A stretch of DNA of 38,083 nucleotides from Verrucomicrobiota bacterium. Lineage in GTDB: Bacteria > Verrucomicrobiota > Verrucomicrobiia > Verrucomicrobiales > Akkermansiaceae. The position numbers and the translations under genes were made by a program. The notes beneath the pieces were generated by a model. That model made no database searches. It worked only from the letters and a program-made list of their open reading frames with translations, and was not told the DNA's origin. Shown piece after piece: positions 8,551 to 15,189 of this stretch. Numbering within the stretch: the stretch's first letter is position 1; the number at the start of each line of letters is the position of its first letter. Location of the stretch: assembly GCA_026397725.1 (NCBI GenBank), contig JAPLUI010000378.1:1-38083 (forward strand). The letters run 5' to 3'.

Positions 8551-11189
8551 ATCCGCACCCCCCCAGCGACCCGGCGCCAAGCGCCCCCGCAGCCAAGCTC
8601 TCGCCGGCCGAAGCTGCGGGTCTGTTTGACCTCGCGCTGGAGCCTAACAACATGACGCCCTGTGAAGGCGCCGCAACAGATCCGCCGCGAGCCACCGGCC
8701 TCGAACGCAGCGGCGACGTGATCGACCGCTACACCTTGGTGCGCTGTCTCGGGGTTGGCGGCTGCGGGGTCGTCTGGCTGGCGGAGCAGACCCAACCGTG
8801 GCGGCGGCAAGTGGCCCTCAAGATCCTCAAGGCGGGCATGGACACCCGCGAGTTCATCGCCCGCTTCGAGCAGGAACGCCAGGCACTGGCCCTGATGGAC
8901 CATCCCCACATCGCCAAGGTGTTCGACGCCGGCACCACCGCCACCGGCCGCCCCTACTTCGTCATGGAGCAGGTGCCGGGCGAAGCACTCACCGACTACT
9001 GCGACGCCCGCAAACTCGACGTGCTGGCCCGCTTGCGCCTGTTCCGGCAAGTCTGTCTGGCCGTCGAGCACGCGCATGCCAAGGGCGTGGTCCACCGCGA
9101 CCTCAAGCCGTCCAACATTCTTGTCGGCGAGCAGGACGGCGCGGCGTGCCCGAAGGTCATCGACTTCGGCGTGGCCAAGGCGGCCCCCGGCCACCTAACC
9201 GACAAGACCCTGCACACGCGGATCGAGCAGGCGATCGGCACCCCGGGCTACATGAGCCCCGAGCAGCTCAACCCGCGGCTGGGCGCCACCGACGGTCGCA
9301 GCGACGTGTATGGCCTGGGCGCGGTGCTTTACGAATTGCTAACAGGCGAGCCGCCGCTGGATGAGGAGGGCTTGGCGCAAGCCGCCTTCGCCGCCGTGTT
9401 GCGACGGGTGCGCGAGGAAGACCCGCCGCCGCCGTCGCGCCGGATCACCTCGCTGGCGGCGGAGCGCCGGGCCACCGTGGCCCACCAACGCGGCACGCCG
9501 ATGCAATACCTGCCCGGCATCCTCCGTGGCAATCTCGACTGGCTGGTGATGCGCTGTTTGGAGAAAGAACCCCGCCACCGCTATCAGACGCCCGCCGACC
9601 TTGCCGCCGATCTCCAGAGCTACCTCAATGACGGGTCGGTGGCCGCCAGACCTACGCCATGGACCCGCAAGGCCTGGCGATTCCTGCGCCGGCGGCGCGT
9701 CGCCGCAGTGGCCGCCGCAGTGGTGACCTTGGCTCTCGGCGTGACCGGCACTGCGATTGTTGAGAACCGGCGCATGAGCGCCGAGAGCCACCGTCTTCGC
9801 TTCGCCGCTCGTCCGCTGCGCCACTCGCAAAGTTCACCGCCGTTCGTCAATTCGCTGGGCATGGCTTTCCAGCCCGTTACTCTCGCTTTCGATAGCACCG
9901 ACGATCCAGCCGGGTTGGCCGACCTGTGGCTGGCAACTTGTGAAACCCGTCACGGTGAATTCGCCACCTTCCTTCGCGAGTCCGGTCACGACATGGGTCC
10001 GGTGGCCGGCGTCTCCACCTACTATCAGAATCCCGAAATCTCCTGGGAACATCCGGGCTTCGACCAAACCGACGAGCATCCGGTGGTCTGCGTCAGTTGG
10101 GACGACGCCATGGCCTTTTGCAGTTGGCTCACCGAGTGGGACCGCAAGTTCAAGCACATCGGCCCGCGCGATTTCTATCGACTTCCGACCGACCGTGAAT
10201 GGAGTGTCGCCGTCGGCTTGCGGTTCGAGTATGGCGAAACACCAAGCACGCGTGCCGCCGTCGCCCAAGCCGCCTTCGATGAACGCGGCGACGGCTTCCC
10301 TTGGGGTTCAGCGTGGCCGCCACCCCCGCAGTGCGGAAATCTCGCTGCGGACGGAGTCGCCGGCTACCGCGACCCCTATCCATACACGGCTCCCGTCGGA
10401 TTATTTCCGGAGGGTGAGTTCGGCCTCCACGACATGGTCGGCAATGTGCTCGAGTGGTGCCTTGAGCCCGGCAGCAGCACCAAAACCCGCTATGATTACA
10501 TGACCGTGCGTGGCTCCGGTTGGGGCACTTGTGGTCGCGCCGAACTCGCCTCGGCAAACCGGTCGCTCGGATCGCCCAAGGCGTGGCGTTATCCCGAAAT
10601 TGGTTTCCGTTGCGCGCTGGTTCGCTTCCGCGACGAGCCGCAGAACCTGTTAGCCAGCACCAGCACAGCCGACTGGAACGACAGCTTGGGCACTTGGCTG
10701 ATCACGCCGGACCGCATCACCCAAACCGACGGCAAACCGATTGACAACGCGCTTCTCGCCCCGTGGCTGGTGTGGCAGAAGCCTGATTTGCCGCGTGACT
10801 GGTTGTTGGAATTCCGAGCCGCTCCCGACCTTCCCAATGGCCAGGGTTGGGCAGTCTGCTGCAAGACCCTGCTGATAGCCTATCGGTTTGCCAGCCCGGC
10901 GGACTACTCGGCAGTGACCATCGGTTTTGGCGGGGTGCAGATCTTGCGTCAGAAAGCCGATGGGGAACTCGTCACCCTGGGCCGTTATTGGGGCGAGGCC
11001 GATCCCGAAATGGCGGAACAACCGGTGCCCTATGCCGTCGAAGTGCGCGGCAACTGGGTGCGGGTTTTCCGCAAGGGCGTGTTGATGGTCGAGGCCGAGG
11101 ACAACCAACGTGGCAACGGCTCCCTTGCCTTCGAGTGGGTCAATGTTCCCGGCAGTTTGCACGGGGTGCGACTCAGCGCCCGTCGATGA
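8547..11189 (+). CDS. Membrane Ser/Thr protein kinase with periplasmic FGE-like and LamG-like domains
   Basis: The product has 880 residues. The cytoplasmic Hanks-type kinase domain spans about 60-345 and has a complete set of motifs: glycine loop GVGGCG (69-74), Lys92 in VALKIL, HRDLKPSN (183-190), DFG (206-208) and SPEQ (237-240). A membrane segment lies at about 385-405. An extracytoplasmic FGE/SUMF1-like domain follows (about 433-692; HPVVCVSWDDAMAFC, FYRLPTDREW, FGLHDMVGNVLEWC, GFRCALV). The C-terminal ~175 residues look like a concanavalin/DUF1080-type beta-sandwich. It is probably a receptor-like kinase that senses an external ligand and acts on the adjacent sigma factor. Unlike the FGE domain of the GH51 fusion, this one is full length. 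Confidence 0.88.
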   Translation: MNPHPPSDPAPSAPAAKLSPAEAAGLFDLALEPNNMTPCEGAATDPPRATGLERSGDVIDRYTLVRCLGVGGCGVVWLAEQTQPWRRQVALKILKAGMDTREFIARFEQERQALALMDHPHIAKVFDAGTTATGRPYFVMEQVPGEALTDYCDARKLDVLARLRLFRQVCLAVEHAHAKGVVHRDLKPSNILVGEQDGAACPKVIDFGVAKAAPGHLTDKTLHTRIEQAIGTPGYMSPEQLNPRLGATDGRSDVYGLGAVLYELLTGEPPLDEEGLAQAAFAAVLRRVREEDPPPPSRRITSLAAERRATVAHQRGTPMQYLPGILRGNLDWLVMRCLEKEPRHRYQTPADLAADLQSYLNDGSVAARPTPWTRKAWRFLRRRRVAAVAAAVVTLALGVTGTAIVENRRMSAESHRLRFAARPLRHSQSSPPFVNSLGMAFQPVTLAFDSTDDPAGLADLWLATCETRHGEFATFLRESGHDMGPVAGVSTYYQNPEISWEHPGFDQTDEHPVVCVSWDDAMAFCSWLTEWDRKFKHIGPRDFYRLPTDREWSVAVGLRFEYGETPSTRAAVAQAAFDERGDGFPWGSAWPPPPQCGNLAADGVAGYRDPYPYTAPVGLFPEGEFGLHDMVGNVLEWCLEPGSSTKTRYDYMTVRGSGWGTCGRAELASANRSLGSPKAWRYPEIGFRCALVRFRDEPQNLLASTSTADWNDSLGTWLITPDRITQTDGKPIDNALLAPWLVWQKPDLPRDWLLEFRAAPDLPNGQGWAVCCKTLLIAYRFASPADYSAVTIGFGGVQILRQKADGELVTLGRYWGEADPEMAEQPVPYAVEVRGNWVRVFRKGVLMVEAEDNQRGNGSLAFEWVNVPGSLHGVRLSARR

Positions 11190-11203
11190 GTTTGGCACGG
11201 TCT

Positions 11204-11218
11204 CGGGCCGCAGGCCCG
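11204..11218. terminator. Possible terminator hairpin after the kinase gene
   Basis: CGGGCC-GCA-GGCCCG forms a 6-bp GC stem 15 bp after the kinase stop codon. There is no T-run, so this may equally be part of the repeat-rich spacer. Confidence 0.35.
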
Positions 11219-11300
11219 GGCCGCTGGTGGTGCGGGCCTGCTGCCCAATACGGTTGTCTTAGCCCCCCATGGGCCATTTCATTTGGCAGGTCGAATCGAC

Positions 11301-11500
11301 AGGCAGGGACCGTTTTCCAAACGGTCCGGCTGGGCAGCTCCGCATGTCTCACAAATCCCAAGCCACTCCAAAAACTCCGCACGCACCTATTCTCCGGATC
11401 GGTATTGCAACGAACCTACCCGATTTTTCCCCCGCCCTGGACCGTTCCCCGTCGGACTGCGGCAGGGACCGTTTTCCAAACGGTCCGGCTGGGGCGAGCT
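11301..11500. repeat. Repeat C: two copies of a hairpin repeat
   Basis: GGCAGGGACCGTTTTCCAAA followed by CGGTCCGGCTGGG occurs at about 11302-11334 and 11461-11493. Each copy holds a perfect 9-bp stem, GGACCGTTT-TCC-AAACGGTCC (11307-11327 and 11466-11486). A related weaker hairpin lies at about 15125-15143. All are non-coding REP-like sequences in the 11190-11850 spacer. Confidence 0.75.
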
Positions 11501-11697
11501 GACGGCGCCTTGGTTAGTCCGAGTCACCCGACCACAGGCTGGCAAGCCGCGAGCCAATGGCTGGCCCATCACCGAGGGATCCGGCGAGTGATGGTGCAAC
11601 AGAGAACTGCAACCTCGCCCCCGCCGGACGCCCCGGGAGGTGCGTCCCTGCCCAGCATCGTCCCGACTTTGCCCGCCATTTTTCGGTATTCCAAAAT

Positions 11698-11732
11698 ATT
11701 CCGTCACGGCATGCCGGTGGTTTCTGAAGAAC
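11698..11732. repeat. Repeat B, copy 1, upstream of the first TSP3 paralog
   Basis: This 35-bp block (ATTCCGTCACGGCATGCCGG, then TGGTTTCTGAAGAAC) differs at one position from 15069-15103. In both places a second ATTCC lies 10-11 bp before it. Copy 1 ends 118 bp before the gene at 11851 and copy 2 ends 86 bp before the gene at 15190. It could be a shared promoter/regulatory element carried along by duplication, or just a dispersed repeat. Confidence 0.65.
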
Positions 11733-11850
11733 TGGGAGACTGGCCATGTGCTTCCCTCCTCAACCCGGCTCGCAGCCAGCGCTGCGTGGCCGGGTTGGAT
11801 AAAGTCAAGCCCCTTGGCGCAGAATGACGACGAGAACCTAAACAAAACAA

Positions 11851-14457
11851 ATGACAACAAGAACAACAACAAGCAATGCTCCGATGCGGAGTTCGAGTGG
11901 CACCAAGTCCCGCTCCCTGATGATGAAAGCCTGGCCGGCGGCCGCAACACTATGCGTCATGTCCATGGCGGCGTTAGGGCAGGACCACGACATCGTGTTT
12001 TATTCCAATCGCGCCGGAAACTATGACATCTGGCGGATGCACGAGGACGGCACCGGTCTGCAACAACTCACCGCCGACCCCGCTAGCGAATCCTTGCCGC
12101 TGCCGTCTCCTGACGGGCGCTTGATCGCCTACTCCCGCTATGACGCGGGAGTCTATCAGGCGCGACTGATGAATGCTGACGGGACCGACGACCGTCTGAT
12201 CAAGCAGTTTGCGAGCGGAAGTGGGGGGTATCCCGTAGCGTGGATGCCGGAAGGCAACGCGCTGGTGCTCGACATCGGTGCCAATCCCAATCAGAGATTC
12301 GACCGGCTCGGTCTCGACGGAACGCAGACCCCGTTCCTTACCGCTTCGGTGGTTGGGCAGGTATCGCTGGCGCTGGCGAGGTTCACCCCGGATGGCCACA
12401 AACTGGCCTTCTCCGCGCAAGCCGGAAGTTGGAGTCCATCGATGGAGATATACCTGGCGGATTACGCGGCAGGGTCCGTGGTGACGACCGGCATCCAAAG
12501 GTTGACGAATAACTCGCAGCACGACAATTGGATGGCGTTCTCGCCGGACGGTACCAAGATGGCGTTCTCCAAAGGGGTGAATGCTTCGGGCTACGAGCCA
12601 CCGACGAACATGTACACCATGAACAGTGACGGTTCGGGCACGCCAACCCAGATCGACGGTTCGTATTACACGGCTTACTGTTCGGATTGGTCGCCGAAAT
12701 CACGGATTCTCTTCTCGGGGCAGCCGACCTCCGCAGACCCGAGCAATGTATATTCGATGAATTCCGACGGCACTGGGGTAAGAAAGTTGACCAGCGGCGC
12801 GTATGACGATGGCGGGGCGCGTTGGCTACCCACGGCCTTGCCAGTGGTTGCGAATGTCGTCGGGACCGTGAGGTTGCTTGCCGGAGGCCTGCTCAACGCC
12901 AACTCACTGGATCCCGCGCACCCGCTGATTACGGTGGCACCCGGCGCGCCGATCGACGGAACGATCATGGTCTCGGCGGAGAACCGGATGCCCGGGAGTG
13001 CCGTGGCCCCGTTGGGTGGCACCGCCGATTGGGGCGAGCGGAGCGCTGCCCACTGGATGACGAATGGATCCATCGCCACCGGCACCCACACCTATAGCGT
13101 CGCGGTCAGCAAGACCGCCCCCACCGCACCCGGCACCTACCACATCGTGCTCGCCTTCGCCGGGGAATTCAATACCGCCCAGATCTTCTCGCGAACGAGT
13201 TGGGCGGCTCTTCCCGGTGGGGCAGTTACTTGGAACGACGGCAATGACGTGGCCTTCGACTGGGGTCCACAACAGTTTGCGGACGCCCAACGGGATGGAG
13301 CGGTTCTCACTCGTCTTCAACATCCGGCCACTACCGGATTCTTCCCATTTTATCTGCCCGCCGCCGTGGTAACCGTGCGGGTGCTTGCCGACAACCACAC
13401 CCGAACCGTCAATACTGTCGGCACGGTGCGGGTGGTGTCGGGTGGCACGCTCAACGGCTCTCCGGTCGTGGCGGGCAATCCGCTGATCCAAGTGCTGCCG
13501 GGTGAATCGATTCAAGGCACCGTGGTGGTTGAAGCCAACAACCGCATGCCATCCAACGCCGTCGCGCCGCTGGGTGCCACCGTCGATTGGGGAGACCGGA
13601 CCAACGCTCACTGGGAAAGCAACCCCTGGATTCCGACCGGAGTGGGCACCTACAATGTGGCCGTTGACAAAGTGGCACCCGCCATTCCCGGCCTTTACCA
13701 CATTGTGATTGGGGTCGCGGGCGAGTACAACACGGCCCAGGTGTTCTCAAGGACCAATTGGGCCGCACTGCCGGGTCAAGCCGCTACCTGGAACGATGGC
13801 AATGACGTGGCCTTTGATTGGAGTGTCGATGAGTTTGTCGCAGCCCGCAAGAGAGGTGCAGTGCTTACCTACTATCAGACCTCGCCAACGGGCTATCAAG
13901 CGGCATATCTCCCCGCCGCAACAGTGACCGTGCAGGTTCTCGATGCCGCCAATGGCACCGATCCGCTTGCGGTCGATAGCGATGAGGACGGCTTGACAGA
14001 TGCCGAGGAAGCCACGCTCGGAACCAACCCTCTGGACCCGGATACGGACCATGACGGGCTGGCGGACGGAACGGAGGTCAAGCTTTATGGCACCGATCCT
14101 AGTGCGAGTGATTCTGATGGCGATGGCTTGTCGGACAGCGAAGAGTTGCTCGTGTATCATACGAACCCCATGGCTCGCGACACTGACGGAGACGGCTTCG
14201 AGGACAAGTTCGAAATAGACACCGGCTTCGACCCGACCTCGGCCACGAGCACGCCCGAGGCGTGGTCGGAGATGCTGACGGCGGTGGAATTCCACTTCAA
14301 CGGGGCGCTGGGCAAGAGTTATACCATTGAAACCTCGACCGACTTGCAGACCTGGAGCGCGGTGGAAACCGGGATCGTCGGCACCGGCGGCACGATCACA
14401 CGGTTCTTCTCGATCCAAGGGATCCCGAAGCGCTACTTCAGGGCGCAGGGGGAATAG
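11851..14457 (+). CDS. Secreted beta-propeller protein with two novel repeats and TSP3 repeats
   Basis: The product has 868 residues from the ATG at 11851; an in-frame ATG at 11884 or 11920 may be the true start of the signal peptide, which ends near ALGQ (residue 44). Residues 46-328 are a TolB/PD40-type propeller (SPDGRLIAYS, SPDGTKMAFS, YSMNSDGTG). Residues 337-512 and 522-697 are two copies of an unassigned ~175-residue domain (NRMPSNAVAPLG, PGTYHIVLAFAGE, TWNDGNDVAFDW). Residues about 703-790 are acidic Ca-binding TSP3 repeats (DSDGDGLSD, DTDGDGFED). The C-terminal ~70 residues (YTIETSTDLQTWSAVE) recur in the gene at 15190. It is probably extracellular or surface-attached. The substrate or partner is unknown. 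Confidence 0.8.
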   Translation: MTTRTTTSNAPMRSSSGTKSRSLMMKAWPAAATLCVMSMAALGQDHDIVFYSNRAGNYDIWRMHEDGTGLQQLTADPASESLPLPSPDGRLIAYSRYDAGVYQARLMNADGTDDRLIKQFASGSGGYPVAWMPEGNALVLDIGANPNQRFDRLGLDGTQTPFLTASVVGQVSLALARFTPDGHKLAFSAQAGSWSPSMEIYLADYAAGSVVTTGIQRLTNNSQHDNWMAFSPDGTKMAFSKGVNASGYEPPTNMYTMNSDGSGTPTQIDGSYYTAYCSDWSPKSRILFSGQPTSADPSNVYSMNSDGTGVRKLTSGAYDDGGARWLPTALPVVANVVGTVRLLAGGLLNANSLDPAHPLITVAPGAPIDGTIMVSAENRMPGSAVAPLGGTADWGERSAAHWMTNGSIATGTHTYSVAVSKTAPTAPGTYHIVLAFAGEFNTAQIFSRTSWAALPGGAVTWNDGNDVAFDWGPQQFADAQRDGAVLTRLQHPATTGFFPFYLPAAVVTVRVLADNHTRTVNTVGTVRVVSGGTLNGSPVVAGNPLIQVLPGESIQGTVVVEANNRMPSNAVAPLGATVDWGDRTNAHWESNPWIPTGVGTYNVAVDKVAPAIPGLYHIVIGVAGEYNTAQVFSRTNWAALPGQAATWNDGNDVAFDWSVDEFVAARKRGAVLTYYQTSPTGYQAAYLPAATVTVQVLDAANGTDPLAVDSDEDGLTDAEEATLGTNPLDPDTDHDGLADGTEVKLYGTDPSASDSDGDGLSDSEELLVYHTNPMARDTDGDGFEDKFEIDTGFDPTSATSTPEAWSEMLTAVEFHFNGALGKSYTIETSTDLQTWSAVETGIVGTGGTITRFFSIQGIPKRYFRAQGE

Positions 14458-14490
14458 AAAGTTAAGCCGTTAGGTTGCCGGCATGATCCG

Positions 14491-14525
14491 CCGTCGCCGT
14501 CACGCGAGTACCGTGGCGGCGACGG
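14491..14525 (+). terminator. Hairpin terminator after the first paralog
   Basis: A 14-bp stem (CCGTCGCCGTCACG with CGTGGCGGCGACGG, one G-T pair) sits 33 bp after the stop. The same hairpin follows the paralog at 18130-18164, with one difference in the loop. There is no T-run. Confidence 0.6.
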
Positions 14526-14540
14526 TTGCGGCTGGCAGGG

Positions 14541-14637
14541 GCTAAGGAGCCGTAAATAAGTAAACATAGCGTTAGAAGTCTGTTCATTCAGAAATTAGGT
14601 AAAATGATGAAGGGTAAAATGATGGAAGAAAAGATCA
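14541..14637. repeat. Dispersed repeat A, copy 2
   Basis: This is the second copy of the ~97-bp block at 3262-3358, in the same orientation on the plus strand. Here it lies wholly in a spacer, directly after the terminator of the first paralog. Confidence 0.8.
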
Positions 14638-14752
14638 CAACTCCCTAGAACTGAATCCCTTGCCGTGACGCCCCTGCCCACTTGCAGCGTCACGGCCTGG
14701 CATCCCGACCTTGCCCACCAGTCGGTACTTTAGCCCAAAATTCGGGAATAGA

Positions 14753-14879
14753 AACCGCGGATAGCGCGGATAGCGCTGATTTTCGCAGAGTGATGCAAAA
14801 AAGGTGATTCACCCAAAAGGTGAGTGATACCGTGTTCGCAACTCATTGAGAATCCGTGAAATCCGCGTAATCCGCGGTT
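14753..14879. repeat. MITE-like element with imperfect terminal inverted repeats
   Basis: The ends AACCGCGGATAGCGCGGATA... and ...TAATCCGCGGTT are imperfect inverted repeats of about 28 bp. The ~127-bp interior has no gene. This style of CCGCGGATTACGCGGATT element looks like a dispersed genomic repeat. No clear target-site duplication was found. Confidence 0.55.
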
Positions 14880-14932
14880 CTCAAAATCCTTTCTGGGTTT
14901 AGGTGCTGAGCAAACCGTATTTGGCTGGCAAC

Positions 14933-14960
14933 ATGCCCGCACCACCGGTGGTGCGGGCAT
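14933..14960. repeat. Perfect 28-bp palindrome
   Basis: ATGCCCGCACCACC is followed directly by its reverse complement GGTGGTGCGGGCAT. A relic of the right half occurs at about 11225-11240. It can form a long hairpin or cruciform but has no loop and no T-run. It lies in the 14458-15189 spacer. Confidence 0.85.
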
Positions 14961-15068
14961 CCTGCCCGCCGCCTCTCTTCGCAAGCCACGCCCCGATCTA
15001 TCCACCGCATTCTCACGAATGCGCCGGTGCCTTTACGGCAGCCGAATTTTTTTTGGCATTCCGCAACT

Positions 15069-15103
15069 ATTCCGTCACGGCATGCCGGTGGTTCCTGAAG
15101 AAC
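15069..15103. repeat. Repeat B, copy 2, upstream of the second TSP3 paralog
   Basis: This is the second copy of the 35-bp block at 11698-11732, with one difference (TTTCTG versus TTCCTG). It ends 86 bp before the start codon at 15190. Confidence 0.65.
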
Positions 15104-15189
15104 CAGATGGATCCACGTTCATGCCGACGGTTCCAAGCCGTCGCTCCGGACCTTGACCGCAGAACAACACTAACAAATGATATCATCCC

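Noticed and set aside
7935..9194. Open frame of 419 codons on the minus strand opposite the sigma factor and kinase genes
   Set aside because: It runs across two well-supported overlapping genes and has no protein-like motif.
14933..14960. 28-bp palindrome as a transcription terminator
   Set aside because: It has no loop, no T-run and is nearly 500 bp from the nearest upstream stop. The hairpin at 14491-14525 is the better terminator.
15069..15103. Repeat B as a relative of the 6129/23833 operator element
   Set aside because: Only a short GCGGAAT-like string is shared in reverse complement, and the two-site 20-bp spacing is absent.
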